Counted from the first letter of the stretch, positions 1 to 7,956 are shown. The stretch: 52,505 nucleotides of DNA from Shewanella nanhaiensis (GCF_019457885.1 NZ_JAHZST010000023.1:1-52505); one strand, 5' to 3'. Notes: generated by a model not told the origin, from the sequence alone. A program made the numbers and translations.

Positions 1-85
1 TCATGTTTTTTATCCTCTATGACTTCGCTAAAAGTTAGAGTTCAATTAACATGAGTAGATATTCAGGCAAAGCCTAATTGATGAT

Positions 86-109
86 AACCACCTACTGAAG
101 TAGGTGGTT
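86..109. repeat. Perfect 10-bp hairpin with TGAA loop (left edge)
   Basis: Arms AACCACCTAC and GTAGGTGGTT enclose a TGAA tetraloop. A copy with a compensatory base-pair change lies at 52391-52410. It may be a terminator of an upstream gene, a REP-like repeat or the end of an IS200/IS605-type element. The sequence alone does not decide. Positions 1-85 hold no ORF I can support. Confidence 0.6.
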
Positions 110-122
110 TAGGGCTGAAAAC

Positions 123-150
123 AAAATCCCATCTTTTGATGGGATTTTTA
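123..150 (+). terminator. Rho-independent terminator
   Basis: Stem AAAATCCCATC / GATGGGATTTT with loop TTTT runs into a T-run. It most likely ends a transcript entering from the left edge. From here to the first gene at 323 I see only AT-rich promoter sequence and the shared motif at 224-246. Confidence 0.7.
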
Positions 151-223
151 TTGCAGTTCCAATTGGTATATCACCTCAAAAAACACACTTTGTAACCCCT
201 AGACACAGCCTGATCCCAATTCC

Positions 224-246
224 ACATTCCGATACACTTAGCTACA
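224..246 (+). promoter_or_regulatory. 23-bp upstream motif, copy 1
   Basis: The string beginning ACATTCCGATACAC and ending TTAGCTACA is identical to 797-819. It ends 76 nt before the start of the first DUF3718 gene. The bases on either side differ between the two copies, so the identity looks selected or recently copied. It could be an operator or activator site. Confidence 0.5.
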
Positions 247-322
247 TTTTTCATACAACATTTCCCCTGAAAACACGCTTTACTAAGTAGCATCTAAGAC
301 GAAAGAAGCTAGGAGCTCTCCC

Positions 323-667
323 ATGAAAAAGTACCTCGCAATTGCAACACTAATTCTAACACCACTTGCCTTTAATGCCTCTGCAACAATGCACCCACAA
401 CTTGAAAAAACGCTTATTGACGTCTGTAAGGCTGGTGCAAGCAACAAGATGTACCAATTACGTCATACAGTAAAAACGAACCGAATTAATGAGCAAAGAA
501 TTTATCCTCGCTTGGTCTGTAACGGTGAAACATTTCATCAGTTTGCACTTAATCAGGGTGCAGATAAAACTGCAAAACGAATTGGTAAATTTATGAAAGG
601 AACGGTCACCATTAAAGACATAGCCATGCTCTATGGCTCTGATGAAATATTGGCAGTGAATTACTAA
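323..667 (+). CDS. Exported DUF3718 family protein (copy 1)
   Basis: A 114-residue protein with an N-terminal signal peptide (lysine pair, hydrophobic stretch, cleavage near NASA at 18-21). The mature part has two conserved cysteines (C35 and C66, the latter in a VCNG motif) that could form a disulfide in the periplasm. The layout and the CNG-x-FA motif fit the DUF3718 family as I know it; its function is unknown. The start is supported by a purine-rich GCTAGGAGC Shine-Dalgarno region shared with the next gene. A strong terminator follows at 696-722. It is a tandem paralogue of 906-1238, with both cysteines at identical positions. Confidence 0.8.
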   Translation: MKKYLAIATLILTPLAFNASATMHPQLEKTLIDVCKAGASNKMYQLRHTVKTNRINEQRIYPRLVCNGETFHQFALNQGADKTAKRIGKFMKGTVTIKDIAMLYGSDEILAVNY

Positions 668-695
668 ACAGCGAAAAAGTTTAGTATAATGTAAT

Positions 696-722
696 AAAAA
701 GAGCCTTTACGGCTCTTTTTTT
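696..722 (+). terminator. Rho-independent terminator after first DUF3718 gene
   Basis: AAAAAGAGCC / GGCTCTTTTT with loop TTTAC, followed by more T. It separates the two DUF3718 paralogues into individual transcription units. Confidence 0.85.
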
Positions 723-796
723 ATGCCATTAATTATATTTTAAAACTAGCTTTATACATGAATTGTTACTTAAAAACACCCTCTGAATTAAGTTAA

Positions 797-819
797 ACAT
801 TCCGATACACTTAGCTACA
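797..819 (+). promoter_or_regulatory. 23-bp upstream motif, copy 2
   Basis: Exact copy of the motif at 224-246, here ending 86 nt before the second DUF3718 start. Because a terminator intervenes, each paralogue appears to have its own copy of this site. Confidence 0.5.
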
Positions 820-905
820 AAATTAATACAGCTATATTGAGGGCATTCAGCTTTAATCATTACTAACGCAAACCTGTATATAAACTTAACCGCTAGGAGC
901 GACAG

Positions 906-1238
906 ATGAAAAAAGTAATGACACTAACAGCTATACTATTAAACTTTACTGCACTGAATGCCTCAGCAGCAATGGAACCTAAATTAGAAAGCACATTAAT
1001 AGAGGTTTGTAAAACGGGATTGAGTGATAATACATTTAGATTTAACAAAACCATGCGTGACAATAGGATAAATAAAGCAATAATATTTCCAAATTTAATT
1101 TGTAATGGAGAGAGTTTTTATAATTTTGCTCTATCAAATGGAGCAAATAAAATAGCCTCGAGAATAAAACCTTATGCTAAAACAAATACAAGCATTACTG
1201 ATTTAGCTAGTAATTATAAACTCAGCGTTAAATTTTGA
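906..1238 (+). CDS. Exported DUF3718 family protein (copy 2)
   Basis: A 110-residue paralogue of the preceding gene with the same architecture: signal peptide ending near NASA-A (18-22), C35, and C66 in an ICNG motif. The coding sequence is clearly more AT-rich than copy 1, which suggests relaxed selection or a different origin. The Shine-Dalgarno region GCTAGGAGC is the same as in copy 1. It ends in a long bidirectional terminator shared with convergent purU. Function unknown; a periplasmic or envelope role is inferred only from the signal peptide. Confidence 0.78.
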   Translation: MKKVMTLTAILLNFTALNASAAMEPKLESTLIEVCKTGLSDNTFRFNKTMRDNRINKAIIFPNLICNGESFYNFALSNGANKIASRIKPYAKTNTSITDLASNYKLSVKF

Positions 1239-1242
1239 TAAA

Positions 1243-1283
1243 AATAAAGGTAAAAGTGGTTATGCCACTTTTACCTTTATTTA
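1243..1283. terminator. Bidirectional terminator between DUF3718 gene and purU
   Basis: A long stem (ATAAAGGTAAAAGTGG and its complement) with loop TTATG, A-rich on one side and T-rich on the other. It can serve both convergent genes. Confidence 0.8.
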
Positions 1284-1295
1284 TAATTCTATATA

Positions 1296-2129
1296 TCAAA
1301 AGACAACGGTTTTATTCCCATAAACAATCACCTCTTCATGCACAACTAACTGCAGTGCTTTACTCAGAACACTTTTTTCAACATCTCGACCATTTTTAGC
1401 CAGATCTTCAGCACTATAACTATGATCAACAGGTATAACATCTTGTTTAATAATAGGACCTTCATCTAGGCAATTATTAACGAAGTGTGCTGTCGCACCA
1501 ATAATCTTAACGCCTCGCTCCCAGGCCTGACGATAAGGAGACGCACCAATAAATGCGGGTAGAAAAGAGTGGTGAATATTAATGATCCTATTAGGAAATT
1601 GCTCTACAAATTCCGGCGTTAATATCCGCATAAACTTGGCTAATACCAGGTAATCAGGCTCATACTCCTTAATCACCTCCACTATCTTTTTCTCATGCTC
1701 AACACGGGTACACCCTTCATGAGAGATAAAGTGGAAAGGGATATCAAACTTATCAGCCAAAGGTTGCAGATTTTGATAATTACCTACAATCGCTGCGATC
1801 TCAACATCTAAACCGCCATAGTATGCTTTCATTAAAATATCACCTAGGCAATGAGCCTCTTTAGTGACTAAAATAACAATTCGTTTTTTATCAGTATTCA
1901 CCAATTTAATACGGCTAGAGTCAGGCAGCACCGCTTCAAGATCAGTTAAGATTAAACTGTCGTTAAACTCCCCCTCTAACTCAGCACGCATAAAAAACCG
2001 ACCTTGAACATTATCAACAAATTCACTGTTTTTAATAATATTCAACTGATGGCTAAAACATACTCCAGTTATTTTTGTGATTAAACCCTGAGCGTCGGCG
2101 CACTCCGTGATCAATACCTTACGTTCCAT
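1296..2129 (-). CDS. purU: Formyltetrahydrofolate deformylase PurU
   Basis: A 277-residue cytoplasmic enzyme that hydrolyses 10-formyl-tetrahydrofolate to tetrahydrofolate and formate, balancing the one-carbon pool and supplying formate for purine synthesis. Residues 1 to about 85 form an ACT regulatory domain. From about 87 to the end is the formyltransferase fold, with the conserved N184-x-H186 of the NIHHSFLP motif and D222 in LDEGPII. Length is typical of the family. The start has AAGGT just upstream. It stands alone, between the DUF3718 pair and ptsG, and shares a terminator with the convergent upstream gene. Confidence 0.95.
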   Translation of the reverse strand: MERKVLITECADAQGLITKITGVCFSHQLNIIKNSEFVDNVQGRFFMRAELEGEFNDSLILTDLEAVLPDSSRIKLVNTDKKRIVILVTKEAHCLGDILMKAYYGGLDVEIAAIVGNYQNLQPLADKFDIPFHFISHEGCTRVEHEKKIVEVIKEYEPDYLVLAKFMRILTPEFVEQFPNRIINIHHSFLPAFIGASPYRQAWERGVKIIGATAHFVNNCLDEGPIIKQDVIPVDHSYSAEDLAKNGRDVEKSVLSKALQLVVHEEVIVYGNKTVVF

Positions 2130-2180
2130 ACCTTGCTACCCCAACACTAAAAAATTAAAACTTTTCACCTGCAAAAATCA

Positions 2181-3647
2181 TCAAAGACGCCTATCAATAT
2201 ATCGCTGAAGTAACCTACGAATACTTTCAGCTTTCGTCCCATACACTAGCTGTACTCCATTGCCTACCAAGATAACCCCTTTAGCACCTAACTGGTTCAA
2301 TTTATCTTTATCAATTAATTCAGTTTTTTCTACACTCATTCGCAATCGGGTCAGACAAGCATTCAATTCAAGGATGTTTTTCCTCCCCCCTAACGCGCGC
2401 ACTATGCTAGGAATATCCGCTTTCATCCCATCGGTATGTATCACTCTTCCTGGCGTCTTAAGATCAAAAAACAATATCGCCCCTCTGAAGATTAGGTAAT
2501 AGAGCACACCTGTTATAGGACCCAATATCAGGAACCACTCAGCTCTCTGGGCGTTGCCTAGTAAAAGAGTAAAATCCACAGCTCCATGGGAAAAAACAAT
2601 ACTGTGGTGAATATCCAATAAGATACAGATCCAGTAGGCTAATCCAGTTAGCAGTGCATGTATTAAAAACAGCAAAGGCGCCACAAAAAGAAAAGCAAAC
2701 TCAATGGGCTCTGTCACCCCAGTCAGCCAACAGGCTGTGGCGGCTGAGATCATGATCCCCGCCACTCGATTTCTTTGATCTTTATCAGCGCAGCGCCATA
2801 TGGCTAATGCTGCGGCAGGCAGACCCCACATCTTAATAAGGTACCCCCCCGCTAAATTGCCTGCCAATGGATCGCCAGCTAAATAACGAGCAACCTCCCC
2901 TCTAACTACCTCATCATCTCTAAGATATTGACCAAATTCTAGGTAAAAAGGAGCATTCCAAATATGGTGTAAGCCCAAAGGAATAAGCAGACGCTCAACC
3001 GCACCATACAGTGCAAATGCCTCCGCAGGCTTTTGATAAACCACCCAGTTTGATAACCTCTCAATCCAAGCCGACATAGATGGCCATATCAGAATAAATA
3101 GATAAGCAAGCAAGATACAAAGAGGGATCATTAATAATGGGGCACTTCGTCGACCTTCAAAAAAGGAGAACACAACAGGGAGGCGTAAGCGCTCACTCTG
3201 TGACACGGCAAGGCAAGTGAAAGCTCCCACTAACATGCCGCCCGCTATGCCTGTATCTATGGTTTCAACTCCCCACAAGGCTCTGGTTTGCAGATGATAT
3301 ATGTCCGCCAATGCCGCCATGCTTGACAGATATACACCAAAACCAAATACAGCACTGAATGCAGCAATACCTTGGTCCCGACAAAATCCAATAGCCACAG
3401 CCACAGCAAATAACATCGGCATCATACTAAAGATGAGGTTACCGACGGTCAGCATAATCACATTAACAATGTCAGGAATAAAAGGCAGTGGACTCTTCGC
3501 TAAACCAAGCATCACTCCCGCTGCCGGCAAGATAGCAATAGGGATAAGCAGTGCTTGGCTCAGCCTTTGAGCAAACTTAAACCAGTGCTCTTGAAGATAA
3601 GTTAAGAGGTTTCGAGATCGATTTGGGTGTTCCAGATCTGTAGCCAT
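2181..3647 (-). CDS. ptsG: PTS glucose-type transporter EIICB, PtsG-like
   Basis: A 488-residue inner-membrane phosphotransferase permease. The EIIC part (about 20-400) has about ten hydrophobic segments, a GLHHIWNAPF motif, the AGDPLAGNLAGG loop and the substrate motif LTGVTEPIEF. The EIIB part (about 405-488) carries the phosphorylation-site cysteine C431 in NACLTRLR. The match to E. coli PtsG is better than to NagE throughout. No EIIA domain is fused. The ATG lies inside the end of yqcA (46-nt overlap), has GAGGT 12 nt upstream, and no later start is sensible, so translation is probably coupled to yqcA. Glucose specificity is inferred. Confidence 0.85.
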   Translation of the reverse strand: MATDLEHPNRSRNLLTYLQEHWFKFAQRLSQALLIPIAILPAAGVMLGLAKSPLPFIPDIVNVIMLTVGNLIFSMMPMLFAVAVAIGFCRDQGIAAFSAVFGFGVYLSSMAALADIYHLQTRALWGVETIDTGIAGGMLVGAFTCLAVSQSERLRLPVVFSFFEGRRSAPLLMIPLCILLAYLFILIWPSMSAWIERLSNWVVYQKPAEAFALYGAVERLLIPLGLHHIWNAPFYLEFGQYLRDDEVVRGEVARYLAGDPLAGNLAGGYLIKMWGLPAAALAIWRCADKDQRNRVAGIMISAATACWLTGVTEPIEFAFLFVAPLLFLIHALLTGLAYWICILLDIHHSIVFSHGAVDFTLLLGNAQRAEWFLILGPITGVLYYLIFRGAILFFDLKTPGRVIHTDGMKADIPSIVRALGGRKNILELNACLTRLRMSVEKTELIDKDKLNQLGAKGVILVGNGVQLVYGTKAESIRRLLQRYIDRRL

Positions 3648-4063
3648 GCTTTAGCATTTACCTCAGGTTCCATGGTTTCACAGGCATCAATTTTAAGTAA
3701 TTGACCAATACGGTGAGCCCCCAACTCAGTTAATAACTCATCAAACTGTATTCCAGCTCGGCAGAATGTGTCGTAACTTGAATCACCAAGCGCAATCACA
3801 CCATACCTTAGACTGGGAAGGTAGGGAGCTTGGGATTTCAGCATTTCAAACCAAGGAAGAATCTCATCAGGAACATCACCTTGGCCCGTTGTAGAACTTA
3901 CAATTAATAAGATTTCATCCTGAGGAGGCATAAAGGAGCTAAGTTCATCACTTTGAAATAATTGAACTTCCCTTCCCAGCTTCTGAAGCTCATCCCTTAC
4001 CATCTCAGCCACAAATTGTGCATTCCCATACACAGTTCCAAAAATCAGATTCACTTTTCTCAT
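3602..4063 (-). CDS. yqcA: Flavodoxin YqcA (MioC-like)
   Basis: A 153-residue single-domain flavodoxin. FMN-binding features are visible: the phosphate loop GTVYGNA near the N terminus, STTGQGDVPDE in the 50s loop, and ALGDSSYDTFC in the 90s loop. It is cytosolic and probably an electron carrier; a role in tRNA modification chemistry is only a guess from its neighbour truC. In E. coli yqcA is next to truC and yqcC, and the same neighbourhood is kept here with a 373-bp gap to truC. It overlaps ptsG by 46 nt, an unusual partnership. Confidence 0.88.
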   Translation of the reverse strand: MRKVNLIFGTVYGNAQFVAEMVRDELQKLGREVQLFQSDELSSFMPPQDEILLIVSSTTGQGDVPDEILPWFEMLKSQAPYLPSLRYGVIALGDSSYDTFCRAGIQFDELLTELGAHRIGQLLKIDACETMEPEVNAKAWLQIWNTQIDLETS

Positions 4064-4436
4064 GTTATTCGTCGCCCTGAGATCAATTTCGCTTTATAAT
4101 TAAACAATACTGTATTGACAGCTTCATGCCAACATAACTTTGCTTGAAACTTCAAGGATATAAATCTGATGCGTCATTCTAGTCGACAGAGGCACCTAAA
4201 GCACCTTCATCGCAGCGCGCACATCAGACGTATGTGCTATTTCAGAACCGTTCAATGTGAAGATGCATTTAATGCTGACAAATCACTAACTCAGACGTTT
4301 GATCCCCAAAAAAATAGTTCCGAATCCCCATCTGGTGAAGAGAAAATCACTAAGTAAGACTTAGTATCCCCAAACGACTTCAAGATGCAGGATTCAGTGA
4401 CTTGGGTATACCGATTGAGACCATTAAATCTTAGCT
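4064..4436. other. 373-bp gap between yqcA and truC
   Basis: It contains a TTGACA-like hexamer near 4114, a weak 62-codon plus-strand ORF (4169-4357) that I do not accept, and an imperfect palindrome at 4364-4411. No terminator with a clear T-run is visible for truC. Confidence 0.4.
4364..4411. repeat. 48-bp imperfect palindromic intergenic element
   Basis: The ends GTATCCCCAA and TTGGGTATAC are inverted with one mismatch around a core containing ACTTCAAGATGCAGG and GTGACTTGGG. It resembles the short palindromic repeats scattered between Shewanella and Vibrio genes as I remember them; copy number was not checked. Confidence 0.4.
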
Positions 4437-5306
4437 CTAAACAATTAAGGTGGAGGGCTCAGAGACTAACACCTCATCATCCCAACCAAAAGCCTCAAAC
4501 AAGGTTAACCACTCCTTTTCAAGCTCTGTTTCTATCGTGATTCTTTCACCACTTCTTGGATGATCGAATGCAAGACTTTTTGCTATCAACCACAGACGGT
4601 TTATAGCGAAATGCTCTCTAAAAAATTTATTCTGTTTGCCATCACCATGAGTAGTATCACCCACGATAGGATGTCTAAGGTGTGCCATATGGCGTCTTAA
4701 TTGATGTTTTCGACCTGTGTATGGAGTCAGCTTAACCATGGCGTATCGGCTAGTTGCATATCGCCCAGATGAAAAAGGGATCTCTGTATTAAGCAGAGGC
4801 TGATAACCTGTTACCGCTTCTTGTGCCGCTTTATTTGGGTCGACATCTTTATCACCATGATCATCAAGCTCGACCTTAAGAGCGTAATCTAAAGTGTCCG
4901 CCTCATGCATATTTCCTCTGACAATGGCCAAATATTGTTTCTCTACAGTTTTAGCCGAAAACTGCTCACACAGGTTATTTGCCATCTCACTGCTTTTAGC
5001 AAACAGCAAAATACCTGAGGTAGGTCTATCTAAACGGTGAACAGGAAAAACATGACACCCCACTTTATCGCGAGTCATCTGCATGGCAAAATAACGCTCA
5101 CGCCGCGCAAGATAAGATCTGTGCACCAATAGCCCTGCTGGCTTATGGATCACCACAATATCATCATCTTCAAATAGTATCTCTATCTCAGGTGCTATCT
5201 CATCGGCAACGTCATCATGAAGCTCAGCTCCATTAACACTAGCTTCCATCTCTTTATTAACTGAGGAATCCACAGACTTCTCACCAAACTGATTATCATT
5301 GTTCAC
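4437..5306 (-). CDS. truC: tRNA pseudouridine(65) synthase TruC
   Basis: A 289-residue RluA-family pseudouridine synthase that modifies U65 in the acceptor stem of certain tRNAs. The catalytic aspartate is D93 in HRLDRPTSG. Other family motifs are IHKPAGLLVHRS (about 53-64), YLAIVRG, and TGRKHQLRRHMAHLRHPIVGD. Compared with E. coli TruC it has an extra acidic N-terminal tail of about 40 residues, which may be a genuine extension or an over-long start. It overlaps the end of yqcC, so the two form an operon, as in E. coli. Confidence 0.93.
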   Translation of the reverse strand: MNNDNQFGEKSVDSSVNKEMEASVNGAELHDDVADEIAPEIEILFEDDDIVVIHKPAGLLVHRSYLARRERYFAMQMTRDKVGCHVFPVHRLDRPTSGILLFAKSSEMANNLCEQFSAKTVEKQYLAIVRGNMHEADTLDYALKVELDDHGDKDVDPNKAAQEAVTGYQPLLNTEIPFSSGRYATSRYAMVKLTPYTGRKHQLRRHMAHLRHPIVGDTTHGDGKQNKFFREHFAINRLWLIAKSLAFDHPRSGERITIETELEKEWLTLFEAFGWDDEVLVSEPSTLIV

Positions 5307-5613
5307 TTAGCATTCTATCCAATTCATCGAAAATTTTAATTAAACCATGTAAATGAGGCTGATGACTCCAAACATGGTGTGCCATTGGGGCAATAGCTAT
5401 ATTTGAAGGAAGTGCATTCTGAGCGTTTATTAATTGCTCCATTTTAGGAATAAATATAAATTGCACCCAGTTTTCAAATGACATGACATCGCAACTAAAG
5501 GGCGATGTATTAGCCATAGCCTCATTAGAAGGCGGAACGCTTGACCATAAACCATGAACCTTTAACTCTGTTTCTAACTGGCGGAGTTTTTCTGTTGTAT
5601 TCGCATACAGCAT
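5296..5613 (-). CDS. yqcC: YqcC family protein
   Basis: A small (105-residue) cytosolic protein of the YqcC/DUF446 family, recognised by WSSVPPS, the central SFENWVQFIFIPKM segment and LPSNIAIAPMAHH. Biochemical function unknown. An upstream GTG at 5634 would add seven residues, but the ATG at 5613 has AGGA 8 nt upstream and matches the family N terminus (MLYANTTEKLRQLETEL). It overlaps truC by 11 nt. In E. coli yqcC neighbours csrB, a clue to the RNAs at 7156-8406. Confidence 0.9.
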   Translation of the reverse strand: MLYANTTEKLRQLETELKVHGLWSSVPPSNEAMANTSPFSCDVMSFENWVQFIFIPKMEQLINAQNALPSNIAIAPMAHHVWSHQPHLHGLIKIFDELDRMLSEQ

Positions 5614-5738
5614 GCCATTGTTCCTTTTTTCCACTTATTTAGCACTCATATTTAATACGCGATAATATCATCTCAACCCACTTCTCCCTATAATAGCCAT
5701 TATATTAAAAAGCAGATCATCAGTGTTACGGCAGGAAA

Positions 5739-6752
5739 ATGACAGAAATAACGACCCTAACTCAGTTCTTAACAACGGCAAATACTCAATTTCAAGTGTA
5801 TGACATGGGAAGAAGAGTTCAGCATATCGATATGCTGGCATTCCAACAGATAGAAAATTTAGCATCTTCGTACCCAAGTCCAATACAGGGGCATGCTCAA
5901 TTTGCCATTGTTTTTTGGGATGCAAGTCAGCAGCACTACATCTGGTTCCTCAAACTTCCTTTAGATGAGCGCGGCCTTCTCTCACCAGCACCAAGAACTC
6001 AATTTATCAAGATGATCATTGAGGCCTTAGGTCGAGACCCTTCCCAAGCTCTTTCCAAAGAGCAGCAGCAAAAACTGGCTAACCACCCATTCTCTTTTAA
6101 ACCGACCTCTGAAAAACTGGCTCTGTTTAATGCACTCGTAAAGAAGCAACTAGGTCAAGTCGCCTCTCCTCAATATGAGTTTGCTTACCAGTACCTATCT
6201 AAGCAGCTAAAAGCAGAGCATTGGCAAGAGGTTGGATTGCAAGGACTCGCTGATATTTGTGTTCGAGCCAATGAGTTAGATCACTTAAATGTGCTCATTG
6301 ATAGCTTCGACTTTGCTGCAACAGAGGTACAAGTTGCAGTATGTCAATGCCTTGAGCACTTAGTGATAGATGAACGGCTAGCGGCCACAGTACTAGAAAA
6401 ACTTAAACTTGCCGACAATGAACTCAAGCCTTATTACCTCAGAGCTCTTGCCTCAGATGAACAGAGGTCTATCGCTGGAATCACTTATCTTGCAGAGCTA
6501 AATCAACTCGACGCCAATGTACTTATTACTATCGCGGCTCGAAACTGGCTAGCACTAAAAGAGACTCAAACTCGAAAAACATTTTTAGAAGCTTTAGCCA
6601 AACAGGAACAGCACTTCTTTAATCAAATTTTTGCTGATATTGTAGCAATCCCAGCACTGAGAATTCAGTTACTATCTGATCTTCGCAACCCAGATAGAAG
6701 TGAGGTGCTGTCAGCTGCCATAGGTGGATTATTTAAGGTGACAAAAGCATGA
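5739..6752 (+). CDS. DUF3549 family protein
   Basis: A 337-residue soluble protein matching DUF3549, a gammaproteobacterial family of unknown function. The N-terminal third is an alpha/beta region (motif QFAIVFWDASQQHYIWFLKLPLDERG). The rest is strongly helical with leucine/alanine-rich repeats that look HEAT-like. Divergent from yqcC, with AGGAAA before the ATG. Its stop overlaps the next gene in ATGATGA, so the pair is translationally coupled. Confidence 0.85.
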   Translation: MTEITTLTQFLTTANTQFQVYDMGRRVQHIDMLAFQQIENLASSYPSPIQGHAQFAIVFWDASQQHYIWFLKLPLDERGLLSPAPRTQFIKMIIEALGRDPSQALSKEQQQKLANHPFSFKPTSEKLALFNALVKKQLGQVASPQYEFAYQYLSKQLKAEHWQEVGLQGLADICVRANELDHLNVLIDSFDFAATEVQVAVCQCLEHLVIDERLAATVLEKLKLADNELKPYYLRALASDEQRSIAGITYLAELNQLDANVLITIAARNWLALKETQTRKTFLEALAKQEQHFFNQIFADIVAIPALRIQLLSDLRNPDRSEVLSAAIGGLFKVTKA

Positions 6753-7138
6753 TGACCGATTTTTTATTCTTTGCAGCAGTGATTGTTATCGCTGCATTCT
6801 TCTGGCAGCTACGTCAAATGGCTGAGTTAAGCCGTATCTTCGCCAATAGAGAGTGTCAAAAACAGAAGGTACAGCTATTAGCTGTTGCAATGGAATCTGC
6901 CAGACCGAGCATTGGAGGTAGCAGTGGCTTAACCTGGAAGGCAAAATATCTTCTAGAATTTAGTACTGACGGCATCAATCAATACAAGGCACATATCTGG
7001 ATGCACGGAAAAACGATTCAGAAAGTTCAATGGCCTATTTTTCCTGAACCAGAGTGGCATGAAGCGCCAGAGGCCAGAGGGTCAGTGGGAGGCAGCTGCG
7101 GTTCTCGCGGAAGTTGTAACACAGGAAAGTGTAAGTAA
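6749..7138 (+). CDS. DUF3301 family protein, membrane-anchored
   Basis: 129 residues: an N-terminal transmembrane segment (about 5-20), a charged region with NRECQKQKVQLL typical of DUF3301, and a glycine/cysteine/serine-rich tail (GGSCGSRGSCNTGKCK) that may bind metal or form disulfides. Function unknown. Coupled to DUF3549 by a 4-nt overlap; two adjacent ATGs are possible starts. The transcript probably ends at the hairpin 7163-7185, which also terminates the CsrB-like RNA coming from the other side. Confidence 0.85.
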   Translation: MMTDFLFFAAVIVIAAFFWQLRQMAELSRIFANRECQKQKVQLLAVAMESARPSIGGSSGLTWKAKYLLEFSTDGINQYKAHIWMHGKTIQKVQWPIFPEPEWHEAPEARGSVGGSCGSRGSCNTGKCK

Positions 7139-7162
7139 GTCATACAGCCAGATAAAGAAAAA

Positions 7163-7185
7163 GCGCGGCTCCTATGGAGTCGCGC
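7163..7185. terminator. Bidirectional terminator (DUF3301 operon / CsrB-like RNA A)
   Basis: Ten-pair stem GCGCGGCTCC / GGAGTCGCGC (one G-T pair) with loop TAT. On the minus strand it is followed by CTTTTTCTTT, a strong intrinsic terminator; on the plus strand the T-tract is interrupted. Confidence 0.85.
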
Positions 7186-7320
7186 CCTTTATCTCTTTTG
7201 TTAAGCAATCCAGCTATTTATTGTGCTCCCTGCACCATCCATGCGTTCAATTTGCTCCTTGCCTCATCCTTGACTATTCCTTTTCTCCCTGTTCAAACCC
7301 ACTGTGTGAGTAAGTACTCA

Positions 7321-7386
7321 TCCATGAACTCAGCAATCCATTTACCGAGCTAGCTCAATCCATAAGCGTGTCCAGATTCATCCTTG
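7321..7386 (-). repeat. Internal direct repeat 1 of CsrB-like RNA A
   Basis: Roughly 66 nt, repeated imperfectly at 7446-7510. Shared blocks are TTACCGAGCTAGCT, AAGCGTGTCCA and CATCCTTG (plus-strand spelling). Each copy holds five or six GGA motifs on the minus strand and a GAGCTAGCTC-type palindrome. Confidence 0.75.
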
Positions 7387-7445
7387 ATATCTCCCTATCA
7401 ACTCCTTTTTGCTCCATGTACCTGCTTATAATAAACAGTTACTCT

Positions 7446-7510
7446 TCCATGATCTCGGTTATTCCTTTACCGAGCTAGCTTATCCGTAAGCGTGTCCAAA
7501 TCCATCCTTG
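7446..7510 (-). repeat. Internal direct repeat 2 of CsrB-like RNA A
   Basis: Second copy of the module at 7321-7386, offset by about 125 nt. GGA positions are mostly conserved while the flanking bases drift, consistent with a duplicated CsrA-binding module inside the RNA. Confidence 0.75.
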
Positions 7511-7866
7511 TAGCATCCCTTCTATACTATCCATGTATCCTGTCTTCCAGACAGCAAACCTTCCATCCTGGATTGTTTAACTCTCCTTAGTCAGTCTAAG
7601 TACACCATCCTAGTGCACCTCATCCTTGATAGCTTCCCTCTAGTGCTTATCCTTAAGTCACTTTTGCTCATCCTAAGCAGTGAATCCATTCATTCATGTA
7701 TTTCCTTCTACGAGTTAAATTCTAGAGGAGTTGAGAATTAAAATGGCTCAAAACTAAAAAATAAGATCTGTGCAAGAAGAAGTCACCAATAAAATAAATA
7801 TTTAACCACTTGTTTTTAAAAGAGTAAAACAACCAAGTGAGGTTTGTCCTTTGCTAACTATTTCCT

Positions 7867-7898
7867 ATCTCTTACACTCATGTAAGAGATCTCCTACA
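7867..7898 (-). promoter_or_regulatory. GacA/UvrY-type boxes upstream of CsrB-like RNA A
   Basis: Perfect inverted arms ATCTCTTACA and TGTAAGAGAT (7867-7890, 4-nt spacer) overlap TGTAAGAGATCTCCTACA (7881-7898). The latter differs by one base from the symmetrical sequence TGTAAGAGATCTCTTACA, which I recall as the GacA/UvrY site. It lies about 180 nt upstream of the estimated RNA 5' end. The rest of 7712-7956 is AT-rich promoter sequence without an ORF. Confidence 0.75.
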
Positions 7899-7956
7899 CA
7901 GGCTCTAGCAGTTTGGGATAAGCGAAAAATAGTTCTCACTCCACTAAATCCCAGAT

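Larger units (their letters stand above)
7156..7711 (-). ncRNA. CsrB-family CsrA-sequestering RNA, copy A
   Basis: Read on the minus strand, this 0.55-kb stretch has no protein ORF but about 35 GGA triplets, many as AAGGAT, CAGGAT, ATGGA or AGGGA. This is the signature of CsrB/RsmZ RNAs, which bind several CsrA dimers and relieve CsrA repression. The 3' end is set by the terminator at 7163-7185. The 5' end is an estimate from a TAGAAT -10-like hexamer (complement of 7719-7724). A GacA/UvrY-type box lies about 180 nt upstream. It contains an internal 65-nt duplication. The position near yqcC and syd matches csrB in E. coli. It is longer than E. coli CsrB (about 370 nt). Confidence 0.85.

Noticed and set aside
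1..54. C-terminal coding fragment at the left edge
   Set aside because: Short frames end at 36 or 54 but are too short and without recognisable residues to support a gene.
4103..4117. LexA/SOS box
   Set aside because: CTGT and ACAG are spaced four bases apart, not eight.
4169..4357. 62-codon plus-strand ORF between yqcA and truC
   Set aside because: Histidine/arginine-rich, no domain, ribosome site too far (AAGGA 11 nt away); could be real but unsupported.
7059..7313. 84-codon plus-strand ORF across the DUF3301 end
   Set aside because: It crosses the terminator and runs antisense into the CsrB-like RNA; cysteine/proline/serine-rich low-complexity product.
7321..7510. CRISPR-like or tandem repeat array
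   Set aside because: Only two imperfect 65-nt copies, no constant-length spacers; the GGA pattern explains them as RNA modules.
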